47,020 bases of DNA from an uncultured Anaerolineae bacterium (GCA_903910795.1 CAIWAX010000103.1:1-47020); one strand, 5' to 3'; positions 31,616 through 40,718 are shown, counted from the first letter of the stretch. Notes: generated by a model not told the origin, from the sequence alone. Program-made: numbers and translations.

Positions 31616-33109
31616 ATGCCCATTTTTACCCCCGGTCGACGCTGGCAACCCGCATACTCGCCTTTTAAACAAGAGTCTTTTGGCAACCTCGTATTGGAAA
31701 ATATCGAATATGCCATCAAAAGCCCTTTATTTGGCTGCCGTATGTGTGGCAATTGTTTGCTGCAGGAAACTGCTTTCATCTGCCCGATGGAATGTCCAAA
31801 GGGGCTCCGAAATGGCCCTTGTGGCGGATCTACACCCGAACACTGTTATGTAGATAAAACCCGACCCTGTATCTGGTATAAAATATACGAACGGTCATTC
31901 AAACTCGGACGTGAAGAAAAATTACTGGAAGTGCTGCCGCCGCTCGATTGGGAGAAGGTTGGAACCGAAACATGGGGTGATGTTGCAGCTACCGTGAAAA
32001 AAAATGGGGCTGGCAAGGTATTCAAAAGCATTGTTCTCAATCAGGGCGAATCCCGCTGGAAAACCTGGGAGTTGGTATTCGGTGCTGTCCGCCAACCTGA
32101 TTGGTGGAAAGGCGACAGTGAGTATCACGCACCGGGCTATTCCGAGCCTGTTTCCAGGCTTGAAAAAGCTTTTAAAAATGGTGAGTTTGTGGTGGCCTGT
32201 GAAATTGCGCCGCCATTAAGTGTATCCACGAAGAAATTAATTGAAAACATCAACATTGTCAAACCTTATGTTACGTCCATCAACTTTACTGATAATGCCT
32301 CCGCCACGCCACGCATGACTTCCTGGGCCTGCAGCAAGATCGCGATTGATAATGGTGCCGAGCCCGTCATGCAGATTGCCGCGCGTGACCGCACCCGAGC
32401 CAGCCTGCAAGGTGAGATACTGGGCGCATCTGCGCTGGGGGTTCGTAACATGCTGTGCATCACTGGCGACAGCCCGATTTTGGCTCCTCAGCCGCGCGGC
32501 CGCATGGATATTAACGACATGGATGCCATTCAGATGATCTGGATTTTGCGCCGCATGCGCGATGAAGGCCATTATCTGGATGGGCGCGAAATTAAATTTC
32601 CGCCCAAGTTCTTCTTGGGCGCGGCAGCGGCACCTTTTGCATCCGATCCAAAATTCCAGGCGATTCGTGAACACAAGAAATTTAATGCCGGGGCTCAGTT
32701 TTTCCAGACCAACCTGGTTTACGACCCGGAGCGCATGGAAATCTGGCTAAACGAACTGGGTAAACGAAACATTTTGGGAAAAATCTACATCATGATCGGC
32801 ATCACACCATTAAAGAGCGCAAAAATGGCGCATTATATGACCCAGGTTCCAGGCGTTTTTGTGCCCAAGGCCATTCTTGACCGCATGGATCAAGCTGACC
32901 AAAAAGGCGGGCCTGCTGGTGCTCAAGAAGAAGGTCTTAAGATCGCGCTCGAAATTATCGAAAAAATCAAAGGGAAGCAAGGCATCCAGGGATTGCATAT
33001 CATGCCCGTTGGCTGGGAAGATATCGTTCCACGAATTGTCACGGAAGCCGGTTTGTTGCCCAAAGGTTTTGTAAAGCCGGAAGCAGTCAGCCCAAAAACT
33101 GCAGCCTGA
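31616..33109 (+). CDS. metF: MetV-MetF fusion, methylenetetrahydrofolate reductase
   Basis: 497 residues, ATG with GGAG upstream. The N-terminal 100 residues are a MetV-type zinc/Fe-S domain (methylene-THF reductase C-terminal-like family) with FGCRMCGNCLLQ, FICPMECPKGLRNGPCGG and TPEHCYVDKTRPCIWY, nine Cys in all. From about residue 175 on, a MetF TIM barrel follows (FVVACEIAPPLS, INFTDNASATPRMTS, MQIAARDRTRASLQGE, LCITGDSP, FFLGAAAAPFA, GAQFFQTNLVYD). In Moorella the two are separate subunits that associate with Hdr/Mvh proteins. This enzyme makes the methyl-THF used by AcsE. Confidence 0.92.
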   Translation: MPIFTPGRRWQPAYSPFKQESFGNLVLENIEYAIKSPLFGCRMCGNCLLQETAFICPMECPKGLRNGPCGGSTPEHCYVDKTRPCIWYKIYERSFKLGREEKLLEVLPPLDWEKVGTETWGDVAATVKKNGAGKVFKSIVLNQGESRWKTWELVFGAVRQPDWWKGDSEYHAPGYSEPVSRLEKAFKNGEFVVACEIAPPLSVSTKKLIENINIVKPYVTSINFTDNASATPRMTSWACSKIAIDNGAEPVMQIAARDRTRASLQGEILGASALGVRNMLCITGDSPILAPQPRGRMDINDMDAIQMIWILRRMRDEGHYLDGREIKFPPKFFLGAAAAPFASDPKFQAIREHKKFNAGAQFFQTNLVYDPERMEIWLNELGKRNILGKIYIMIGITPLKSAKMAHYMTQVPGVFVPKAILDRMDQADQKGGPAGAQEEGLKIALEIIEKIKGKQGIQGLHIMPVGWEDIVPRIVTEAGLLPKGFVKPEAVSPKTAA

Positions 33110-33146
33110 TCCACAACTACACTGCCCGCCAGGAGGAGCCAACAAA

Positions 33147-33713
33147 ATGCTTATCAAAGAAATAGAAACCCATCGTGAAGTCGTCACCTTGAAAGACGGT
33201 GTGCGTGTTTTGTTAAGGCCAATGGTTCGGGAAGACCGTCAGCACTTGATCGAATTTTTCAGCGCAGTTGGCGATGATGATTTGCGTTATATGCGTCACA
33301 ACGTTCGCGATCAGGCGCTTGTAAATTCCTGGTGTGATAACCTGAATTACGATAAAGTACTGCCACTGTTAGCCGTTGTCAAAGAGAAAATAGTTGGCAG
33401 CGCCGCGTTATATTTCAACGAAGGGCCAAAACGTCATATCGCAGAATACCGGCTCTTTCTCTCCAAGGACTTCCGAAAGAGAGGGCTGGGGATGAAAATG
33501 ACACGCGGGTTGCTCGATATCGCTCGCAAGCAAAACGTGCGCATTGTAATTGGCGAGGTTATCGCCGAACAAACCAAGGTGGTCCGGGCCTTTGAACAAT
33601 TGGGTTTTAAATCATTAGCCCTGCTCGAAGATTTCTTTATGTTCCCGGATGGAGACACCTGTGATGTCTCATATTTAATGATAAACTTAAATCCCAAAGG
33701 TGATGAATTCTAA
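33147..33713 (+). CDS. GNAT-family acetyltransferase in the CODH/ACS operon
   Basis: 188 residues, with AGGAGGA upstream. The GNAT fold elements are in order: VRVLLRPMVREDRQHLIEFF, LPLLAVVKEKIVGSAALYF, AEYRLFLSKDFRKRGLGMKM (acetyl-CoA binding motif A, R/Q-x-x-G-x-G/A type), and VRAFEQLGFKSLALLEDFF (motif B). Regulatory or ligand-binding domains are not attached. It is closely related in pattern to the C-terminal GNAT domain of the 917-aa synthetase encoded at 34276. Placement beside the acetyl-CoA-forming enzymes suggests lysine acetylation in feedback, but the substrate is unknown. Confidence 0.85.
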   Translation: MLIKEIETHREVVTLKDGVRVLLRPMVREDRQHLIEFFSAVGDDDLRYMRHNVRDQALVNSWCDNLNYDKVLPLLAVVKEKIVGSAALYFNEGPKRHIAEYRLFLSKDFRKRGLGMKMTRGLLDIARKQNVRIVIGEVIAEQTKVVRAFEQLGFKSLALLEDFFMFPDGDTCDVSYLMINLNPKGDEF

Positions 33714-33742
33714 ATTTTACTGGCATAAGGTAATCTGGTTTA

Positions 33743-34036
33743 ATGACTAGGCATTCGCTTCATCAAATTGTAAAGAATTCAACCGGGCAAGATGTCTACA
33801 GGTGCAGACAGTGTCAATTGTGCGATCTGGAACCTCAAGAAGACATGGATATCCCTTTGACCACGGTCATACAAATGATCATGTTCGATGATGAAGAGGT
33901 TCTAACCACGCGAACTGTTTGGTCCGAGAGGGTGCTCGGTGAGTCAACCTATGCCTGCCGCAGAGGTTTGAATTTACAGACAATATTGCTGGCCTTGCGC
34001 TCAGAAGCCAAACAGCGCGGCATTGAATCTACATAA
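33743..34036 (+). CDS. Reduced HdrC-like [4Fe-4S] protein
   Basis: 97 residues. The N-terminal part has C21-RQ-C24-QL-C27 (YRCRQCQLC), and the C-terminal part YACRRGLNLQTILLALRSEAKQRG matches the end of heterodisulfide reductase subunit C (CPRGV...ROI-type helix), giving a fourth Cys, C72. HdrC proteins normally have two CxxCxxCxxxCP motifs; here the second cluster and most ligands of the first are lost, so at most one cluster remains. It is the last gene before the terminator. An electron-transfer link to MetV-MetF is plausible. The start codon is weakly supported by a ribosome site. Confidence 0.65.
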   Translation: MTRHSLHQIVKNSTGQDVYRCRQCQLCDLEPQEDMDIPLTTVIQMIMFDDEEVLTTRTVWSERVLGESTYACRRGLNLQTILLALRSEAKQRGIEST

Positions 34037-34080
34037 AAAAGGCTCACACCTGAATAAAAATAATGGTGTGAGCCTTTTTT
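34035..34080 (+). terminator. Terminator of the CODH/ACS operon
   Basis: AAAAAAGGCTCACACC / GGTGTGAGCCTTTTTT, a perfect stem of 10 GC-containing pairs plus A/T pairs, with a 14-nt loop and a T-run. It overlaps the end of the HdrC-like gene by 2 nt. Confidence 0.92.
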
Positions 34081-34164
34081 ATTGAAAAGAAAAGACAACA
34101 CCAGCGACCCGGCTTTATTGCATCACCTGACTTAAATACAGGACATTACGCATGTAAAATAAGT

Positions 34165-34182
34165 GACAAGTGGGTGCTTGTC
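34165..34182. promoter_or_regulatory. Dyad overlapping the -35 of the acyl-CoA synthetase promoter
   Basis: GACAAG-TGGGTG-CTTGTC is a perfect 6-bp dyad with N6 spacing. It covers the expected -35 region of the TATAAT at 34198-34203, as for a repressor or class II activator. Confidence 0.45.
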
Positions 34183-34197
34183 GTTGCTTTTTACGCG

Positions 34198-34203
34198 TAT
34201 AAT
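34198..34203 (+). promoter_or_regulatory. -10 element of the acyl-CoA synthetase gene
   Basis: TATAAT, with poor -35 sequence at the usual distance. The leader is about 65 nt up to the ATG at 34276. Confidence 0.5.
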
Positions 34204-34275
34204 AGAAATGTTTTGTTCTTTTTTTCACAATCAAATTTATCCGCATCGCGGAACTCTGAAAAGGATATCGAACCT

Positions 34276-37029
34276 ATGTCTACACCTAATACCCCAACCT
34301 CCTGGTCAAAATTTGACCCTTCACATGACGTCTACCAATATACAGCCAACCCGCTCAAGAGCATTTTCGCGCCACAAAATGTGGCCGTGATTGGTGCAAC
34401 AGAAAAGGAAGGCAGCGTTGGCCGCACCATCCTATGGAATCTGATCAGCAGCCCCTTCGGCGGCGCGGTATTTCCCATCAACCCCAAGCGCCCCAGCCTT
34501 TTAGGCATCAAAGCCTATCCAAGCATTAAGGATGTGCCCGATCAAGTTGACTTGGCTGTCATCGTCACACCCTCCACAAGTATTCCGGGGATTATTGCAG
34601 AATGCGCAGAAGCCGGTGTAAAAGGCGCTATTGTCATTTCGGCAGGCTTTAAGGAAATCGGCCCTGAAGGCGTTGAGTTGGAGCGCCGGTTGCTCGAAAA
34701 TGCCCGCAAAGGCAATATGCGCGTGGTTGGCCCCAACTGCCTGGGCGTTATGAACCCTATCAGCGGTCTGAATGCCACTTTCGCGGCTGGCATGGCCCGC
34801 AAAGGACACGTTGCATTCATCAGCCAATCAGGCGCGTTGTGCACAGCCGTCCTGGATTGGTCTTTCAAGGAAAATGTTGGCTTCTCGGCTTTCGTTTCAG
34901 TTGGCTCGATGTTAGATGTGGATTGGGGCGATTTAATTTATTACCTCGGTGATGATCCCCACACTGATAGCATTGTAATTTACATGGAAAGCATCGGCGA
35001 TGCTCGTTCCTTTATTTCAGCCGCCCGCGAAGTTGCCCTGAGCAAACCAATCATCGTTATCAAACCTGGCCGCACCGAAGGCGCCGCTCGAGCCGCAGCA
35101 TCCCATACCGGTTCTCTGACCGGTTCGGATGAAGTCCTCGACGCAGCCTTCCGCCGCGCCGGCGTTTTGCGCGTCAACAGCATCAGCGAAATCTTTTCAA
35201 TGGCGGAAGTGCTTGGCCGCCAGCCGCGGCCAAAGGGTCCACGCCTGACCATCCTGACGAACGCAGGCGGCCCAGGCGTTCTTGCCACCGATACACTTCT
35301 GACTACCGGGGGTGAACTGGCTGAGATCTCAGCTGAAACGATGGCGAAATTAAACGAGTTTCTGCCTTCATCCTGGAGCCATAATAACCCAATCGACATC
35401 ATCGGAGATGCAGACCCACAACGCTACGCCAAATCCCTGGAAGTGGCAGCTCAGGACCCAAATAGCGATGGTTTATTGGTGATCTTGACCCCCCAGGCAA
35501 TGACCGACCCGACCGCCACCGCGGAAGCACTCAAGTCCTATGCCAAGAGTTATGAGAAACCCATCCTGGCCTCCTGGTCGGGTGGGAAAGAAGTTGCCGC
35601 AGGTGAAGCCATCCTCAATAAAGTTGGTATCCCGACCTTTGAATATCCGGATGATGCCGCCCAGGCTTTCACCTTTATGTGGCAATCCACCTTTAACTTA
35701 AAAACATTGTATGAAACCCCCAGTCTGCCGGATGATGAAGGCGAAGGCCCCGATCGCGTTACTGCCAAGGCCATTATCGACCACGCTCGTGAAACTGGCC
35801 GGGAACTTTTGACCGAAGCCGAGTCGAAACAACTCCTGGCTGCTTACGGAATCCCCACCACCCCAACCTTAATAGCCACTTCCGCAAAAGAAGCTGGCGA
35901 AATGGCGGCAAAGCTTGGGTTCCCGATTGTAGTCAAATTACACTCTGAAACCATTACCCATAAGACGGATGTCGGCGGTGTTAAATTAAACCTGCAAACA
36001 CCGGCTGAAGTAGCAGAAGCGTTTGATGCCATTAAAGTTTCTGTAACAGAAAAAGCCGGCGCCGAGCATTTCTTGGGCGTGACCGTTCAACCAATGATCA
36101 AAATGGAAGGTTATGAGCTGATCATTGGATCCAGCATTGACCCACAGTTTGGCCCGGTATTGTTATTTGGAACCGGCGGTCAGTTGGTGGAAGTTTTCAA
36201 AGACCGAGCCCTGGCCCTCCCTCCCCTCAATACAACCCTTTCCAGGCGCATGATCGAACGGACAAAAATCTACACAGCACTCAAGGGTGTTCGCGGTAGA
36301 AAACCCGTTGATCTGGATGCCCTGGAGAAGCTGCTGGTTCGCTTCAGCCAACTCGTAGTTGAGCAGCGCTGGATTAAAGAATTGGATATCAACCCCTTGA
36401 TTGCCTCCCCAGAAGGCTTACTGGCGCTCGATGGCCGCGTGGTATTATTTGGCAAGGATGTGGTCGAAGCCAACCTGCCCAAACTGGCTATTCGTCCTTA
36501 CCCGAACCGTTACGTCGGAAAATGGGCTATGAAAAACGGACAGGAAGTTGTTATCCGCCCGATCCGCGCCGAAGACGAACCGCTGATGTTCCACTTCCAT
36601 GAAGTACTGTCTGACCGTTCGGTTTATTTGCGTTACTTGTCCCCAATGTTGTTGAGCGAACGTGTTACCCATGAGCGTCTCTCACGTGTCTGCCACTGCG
36701 ATTATGCCCGTGAGATCGCCCTGGTAGTGGAAGGTGATGATGGAGACCAGCGCGCTATTTTTGCGGTAGGTCGTTTGAGCAAATTCCGCGGCGATGACGA
36801 AGACGCCCGCATGAGCTTGCTGGTTAGCGACAAATTCCAGGGCCAAGGCATTGGCGTTGAACTCATTCGCCGACTGATCATCGCTGCAAAACATGAAAAA
36901 ATTCGAAGAATCATCGCTGTGATGTCAAAAGAAAATGAAGCTATGCAGAAATTATGCCGAAAGGCCGGGTTCTCCAGCTTTTCAACCAACTCCCAGACCG
37001 GTATGATCGAAGCCTCGCTGTCACTGTAA
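34276..37029 (+). CDS. ADP-forming acyl-CoA synthetase fused to a C-terminal GNAT domain
   Basis: 917 residues from the ATG at 34276 (AAAGGA upstream); the frame continues upstream without a plausible start. Domains: CoA-binding Rossmann domain (about 25-160, [14 protein letters not shown]), succinyl-CoA-ligase-like domains (about 165-470) with the phosphohistidine H277 in [14 protein letters not shown]-grasp (about 490-720, [21 protein letters not shown]), and GNAT (about 755-917, [29 protein letters not shown]). ACD enzymes convert acetyl-CoA, ADP and Pi into acetate, ATP and CoA. Pat/YfiQ lysine acetyltransferases share this layout; in well-studied Pat proteins the equivalent His is replaced, while here it is retained, so both activities are possible. 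Confidence 0.9.
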   Translation: MSTPNTPTSWSKFDPSHDVYQYTANPLKSIFAPQNVAVIGATEKEGSVGRTILWNLISSPFGGAVFPINPKRPSLLGIKAYPSIKDVPDQVDLAVIVTPSTSIPGIIAECAEAGVKGAIVISAGFKEIGPEGVELERRLLENARKGNMRVVGPNCLGVMNPISGLNATFAAGMARKGHVAFISQSGALCTAVLDWSFKENVGFSAFVSVGSMLDVDWGDLIYYLGDDPHTDSIVIYMESIGDARSFISAAREVALSKPIIVIKPGRTEGAARAAASHTGSLTGSDEVLDAAFRRAGVLRVNSISEIFSMAEVLGRQPRPKGPRLTILTNAGGPGVLATDTLLTTGGELAEISAETMAKLNEFLPSSWSHNNPIDIIGDADPQRYAKSLEVAAQDPNSDGLLVILTPQAMTDPTATAEALKSYAKSYEKPILASWSGGKEVAAGEAILNKVGIPTFEYPDDAAQAFTFMWQSTFNLKTLYETPSLPDDEGEGPDRVTAKAIIDHARETGRELLTEAESKQLLAAYGIPTTPTLIATSAKEAGEMAAKLGFPIVVKLHSETITHKTDVGGVKLNLQTPAEVAEAFDAIKVSVTEKAGAEHFLGVTVQPMIKMEGYELIIGSSIDPQFGPVLLFGTGGQLVEVFKDRALALPPLNTTLSRRMIERTKIYTALKGVRGRKPVDLDALEKLLVRFSQLVVEQRWIKELDINPLIASPEGLLALDGRVVLFGKDVVEANLPKLAIRPYPNRYVGKWAMKNGQEVVIRPIRAEDEPLMFHFHEVLSDRSVYLRYLSPMLLSERVTHERLSRVCHCDYAREIALVVEGDDGDQRAIFAVGRLSKFRGDDEDARMSLLVSDKFQGQGIGVELIRRLIIAAKHEKIRRIIAVMSKENEAMQKLCRKAGFSSFSTNSQTGMIEASLSL

Positions 37030-37057
37030 TTTCATCTCCAAAATTAGAAAAATGGTT

Positions 37058-37091
37058 AAAAAGGGTTGCCTATTTCCAGGCAGCCCTTTTT
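37058..37091 (+). terminator. Terminator of the acyl-CoA synthetase gene
   Basis: AAAAAGGGTTGCCT / AGGCAGCCCTTTTT with a 6-nt loop, one T-G pair and a T-run. Confidence 0.88.
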
Positions 37092-37252
37092 ACTTTCCTG
37101 CTCAAGTCAGGTTGGATCAAAAATTAGCTACGTAAGCGAATTTTTGTTATATACTATTAACATTCCTGTTCACAAATCGTGAGTTTAAAACCACTCTAAA
37201 GATCAGTAGAGTCTTCATCCTTGAAAAATTTTAAATAAAAAGGTATGCCCGT

Positions 37253-40006
37253 ATGTCCATTATCCTCCCCACCGGTACAGTCACCTTTCTGTTTACAGAT
37301 ATCGAAGGCAGCACACGCCTGGCAGAAGAGAATCTGGAAAAATGGAGCTGGCTGCAATCTCGTCATCACGAAATCATGCGAGATGCAATCGAATCTTGCC
37401 AGGGGTATACATTCCAAACTGTTGGAGACGCATTCTGTGCCAGCTTTGATACTGCTATCGACTGTTTGCGGGCTGCTGTAAAAGCCCAGACAAATTTGAT
37501 CAAAGAAGAATGGGGGAATACTCCCATCAAAGTCAGGATGGGTATCCACACTGGCAGCGCGGAAATCCTCCCAATTGGCGATTACACAGGATATCTAACG
37601 CTCAGCAGGGTGCAGAGGTTGATGTCTGCTGGTCATGGCGGCCAAATTTTGATTTCCGAATCCAGCCAGAACCTGGTGCAAGATGAATTACCTGAAAACA
37701 TCACATTGCACGACCTGGGCGAGCAGCGCTTGAAAGATTTAACCCACTCCGAACATATCTACCAGGTAGTCACGCCCGGTCTTCCATTCGAGTTCCCAAC
37801 ATTGAAAACCCTGACTACCCAACTTAATAATCTACCCAACCAGCCAACGCCGTTTATCGGCCGGGAACGTGAAATTTCAGCCGTTCTGGGGTTACTTCGA
37901 AACCCGCAGGTCAGGCTGGTGACACTTTCAGGACCGGGTGGAACCGGAAAAACCAGATTATCCCTGCAAGCCGGCGCAGAGCTGGTGGATGAATTTGAAC
38001 ATGGAGTCTGGTTTGTCGAACTCGCTTCCCTGAAAGATCCCAAATTATTACTTCCAACCATCGCAGCCGCTTTGAAAGTAAGTGAATCATCCGGCACCAC
38101 AGTAATTCAGGCTCTCAATGAGTTTCTTCACGATCGGAATTTGTTGCTTATCCTGGATAACTTTGAACATATCATCAGCACAGCTCTACTGCTCGGCAAC
38201 CTGTTGGGCTCTGCGCCAAAAATTAAAATATTAGTAAGCAGCCGCGAAGTTCTGCGCCTGAGAGGCGAGCACGATTACCCTGTACCGCCTATGGGTCTGC
38301 CGGAACTAAAAAGAAAGCAAACTGCGGCTGTGCTTGCGCAATATGAAGCCGTGGCTTTGTTCATTCAAAACGCCCGGGCCGCCAACCCGGCCTTCACATT
38401 TAATGAAGATAACGCAGAGATCGTGGCTCAAATATGCACAAAACTAGACGGCTTGCCGCTGGCAATTGAGCTGGCTGCGGCCCGGTCGCGTCTGTTAAAA
38501 CCGGCTTTAATGTTGGAAAAGTTAAAAAACCGGCTGGAGACACTTACAGGAGGTGCCCGCGATTTGCCTGGCCGCCAACAAACCATTCGCAATACCATTG
38601 ATTGGAGTTATGAACTGCTTGACGAAACTGAAAAAAAATTCTTCTCCAGATTGGGTGTGTTTGTAGGCGGATGGACACTGGAAAGCGCCGAAGCCGTTTG
38701 CGGACAGGATCTAGTGATTGATATTTTAAGTTTGATCGAATCATTGATGGATAAAAGCCTGATCAAACAGGTGGATAGTAAAAACGACGAGACACGCTTT
38801 ACCATGTTGGAAACCATACACGAGTATGCTTTTGAAAAGTTAACCCTAAGTGGTGAATTACAGAACATTCAGACGGAGTTGGCGAAAAGGATCACCGATT
38901 TGCTGGATAAAACCCTGCAAGCACAGGGCGGAACGAATGAGGTTGCTTTTTTTGCAAAACTAGATGATGAACTCGATAACCTGCGATCAATGATGGAATT
39001 GAGCCTTGATAAAAAGCAGCCAAATTTGGCTTTCAAAGTCAGTCGCTTATGGGAATACTGGGTTCAACGAGTAAATAAGCTGGAGCCGTTGCATTGGGTT
39101 GAGAGCGCGCTATTAATGGAGACAAATGTTTCTGACCTGGAGAGAGCTTATGCTTTCAATGGCGCAGGTAACCTGGAAATTGGGATAGCTGAATGGCACC
39201 GCGCAGAAAAATATTATGAAACAGCTTTGGAACTCTTCAGAAAGCTCAACAATCGAGATGGAATTTCGCGCTGTCTGAATAACCTGGGGAATATTGCCAA
39301 GAGCGACAAAGAATTTGAGAAAGCGCGCCGACTCTATGAAGAAAGTATGAAATATCACGATGCTGGATCTTTTACCATATCACTGACTCTGGACAATCTC
39401 GGAAATATTGCCCGCATCCTGGGAGATTGGGAGACAGCCAGAGGATATTTCCTGCGCTCGAGGGAAATTTGCGAGCACCTGGGCGCATCAGCCGGAATTT
39501 CTTACGCAGATTGGTTTCTGGGAGTTGTAGCGCTGGCACAAATGAACTTGAGTGAAGCCAAAACTCGTTTCTCAAGCGCCGCCAAGGCAAATTATATCGA
39601 TACCAATGCCATGATGAGGGATAATTATATTGGCTTGATCGGGTATGTATACCTTTTGGAAGGAAATGAAACCAAGGCCCGCCCCATGCTAAGAACAGGT
39701 CTCAACGCCCTGCCTGAATTTTTGAGATCAGGTTCCGACATCACAGATATCTGGTTTATGATCGATGGACAGGCACGTCTGGAACTTCTGGATGGTAACC
39801 CGGAGCGAGCAGCACAGCTCTTTGGGGTTTCATCGTTTTTACGCCAAAAAGATGATTATCCTATTTCCGATGCAGAACGGTCAGGCTATGAAGCCTGCCT
39901 TACTGCCGCTCGTGTTGCGCTGGGCGAAAGCAGTTTTGAGCAATTATTTCAAAAGGGGTTCGCAATGGGTATCAAGGAAGCGATCGCCTTTGCCACCAGA
40001 GAATAA
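37253..40006 (+). CDS. Cyclase-like/NTPase/TPR signalling protein
   Basis: 917 residues in three parts. Residues 5-180 are a class III nucleotidyl cyclase domain with both metal Asp (D16 in FLFTDIEGSTR, D59 in TVGDAF). The usual VNRAARL segment with the catalytic Asn is replaced by YLTLSRVQRL, so cyclase activity is doubtful. Residues about 195-520 are a STAND/NB-ARC-type NTPase: Walker A GPGGTGKT (227-234), Walker B LLLILDNFEH, SSREVLRLRGE, GLPLAIELAAAR. The C-terminal 350 residues are TPR repeats (GNLEIGIAEWHRAEKYYETAL, CLNNLGNIAKSDKEFEKARRLYEES). Similar proteins are abundant in Chloroflexota and are presumed sensors. It forms its own transcript. Confidence 0.88.
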   Translation: MSIILPTGTVTFLFTDIEGSTRLAEENLEKWSWLQSRHHEIMRDAIESCQGYTFQTVGDAFCASFDTAIDCLRAAVKAQTNLIKEEWGNTPIKVRMGIHTGSAEILPIGDYTGYLTLSRVQRLMSAGHGGQILISESSQNLVQDELPENITLHDLGEQRLKDLTHSEHIYQVVTPGLPFEFPTLKTLTTQLNNLPNQPTPFIGREREISAVLGLLRNPQVRLVTLSGPGGTGKTRLSLQAGAELVDEFEHGVWFVELASLKDPKLLLPTIAAALKVSESSGTTVIQALNEFLHDRNLLLILDNFEHIISTALLLGNLLGSAPKIKILVSSREVLRLRGEHDYPVPPMGLPELKRKQTAAVLAQYEAVALFIQNARAANPAFTFNEDNAEIVAQICTKLDGLPLAIELAAARSRLLKPALMLEKLKNRLETLTGGARDLPGRQQTIRNTIDWSYELLDETEKKFFSRLGVFVGGWTLESAEAVCGQDLVIDILSLIESLMDKSLIKQVDSKNDETRFTMLETIHEYAFEKLTLSGELQNIQTELAKRITDLLDKTLQAQGGTNEVAFFAKLDDELDNLRSMMELSLDKKQPNLAFKVSRLWEYWVQRVNKLEPLHWVESALLMETNVSDLERAYAFNGAGNLEIGIAEWHRAEKYYETALELFRKLNNRDGISRCLNNLGNIAKSDKEFEKARRLYEESMKYHDAGSFTISLTLDNLGNIARILGDWETARGYFLRSREICEHLGASAGISYADWFLGVVALAQMNLSEAKTRFSSAAKANYIDTNAMMRDNYIGLIGYVYLLEGNETKARPMLRTGLNALPEFLRSGSDITDIWFMIDGQARLELLDGNPERAAQLFGVSSFLRQKDDYPISDAERSGYEACLTAARVALGESSFEQLFQKGFAMGIKEAIAFATRE

Positions 40007-40039
40007 ACAGCAAATCAAAAGGCATCAATAAATTCGATA

Positions 40040-40678
40040 ATGGCGAAACGTTTCGAGATTAGACTATGCGAAAACCAAAATTGTGGTCTTCGCTATCCAC
40101 TTGTCAAAGGGCATCCTTTTGGAGAGCGCTGTCCAGTATGCTTGGGCACTACTAAACCTGTACAAATTGGCAGTCTTTCGGAAGAAACACCGAATTCGAC
40201 TGTCGAAACACCTCTTAAGATTGAGGCTCTGCTTGATAATATTCGGTCAGCCTGGAATGTGGGAGCTATCTTTCGAACAGCGGATGGGCTGGGAGTTGCA
40301 AAACTACATTTGTGCGGTATCACACCCACACCCGATCATCCATCCGTGGCAAAAACCGCATTAGGCGCAACCACAAATCTCGACTGGGTTTACTCCAGGA
40401 ACGCGCTCCTGACTGCCCGTCAAATCATTGAAAGCGGGTCACACTTATGGGCCCTGGAACAGGATGATAGGGCAGTACCGATTTACTCAGCCTTTAAATG
40501 GGATGGAAAACCAATCGCGCTGGCAGTTGGGAATGAAGTCTGCGGTGTAGATCCTGAACTGCTTGATTTGTGTGAGCGCATTGTTTTTATCCCAATGCTA
40601 GGCAAAAAGCGCTCCTTGAATGTTGAAGTAGCCTTTGGAATCGCCGTCTCTGCGCTGAGGGCCACTATTCCTGAATGA
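40040..40678 (+). CDS. SPOUT (TrmH/SpoU) family RNA methyltransferase with zinc ribbon
   Basis: 212 residues. An N-terminal zinc ribbon has C10-x4-C15 and C31-PV-C34; such a fused ribbon is uncommon in TrmH proteins. The SpoU motifs follow: motif 1 NIRSAWNVGAIFRTADG, motif 2 IALAVGNEVCGV, and motif 3 IFIPMLGKKRSLNVEVAFGIAV with the knot. It should methylate a ribose 2'-OH of tRNA or rRNA using SAM; the target base is not apparent. The gap to the preceding signalling gene is 33 nt and the ribosome site is weak, so co-transcription is possible. It converges on the GNAT/TPR gene. Confidence 0.88.
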   Translation: MAKRFEIRLCENQNCGLRYPLVKGHPFGERCPVCLGTTKPVQIGSLSEETPNSTVETPLKIEALLDNIRSAWNVGAIFRTADGLGVAKLHLCGITPTPDHPSVAKTALGATTNLDWVYSRNALLTARQIIESGSHLWALEQDDRAVPIYSAFKWDGKPIALAVGNEVCGVDPELLDLCERIVFIPMLGKKRSLNVEVAFGIAVSALRATIPE

Positions 40679-40718
40679 AACACAGCATTTCCCCCCTTAT
40701 AACAACATCGAAAATCGT

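Noticed and set aside
34276-37029. Simple Pat/YfiQ lysine acetyltransferase
   Set aside because: The conserved catalytic His of ADP-forming synthetases is retained, so I kept the synthetase call with acetyltransferase as a second activity.
37253-40006. LuxR-type transcription regulator
   Set aside because: The NTPase and TPR regions resemble those of LuxR/MalT-like proteins, but no C-terminal HTH is present.
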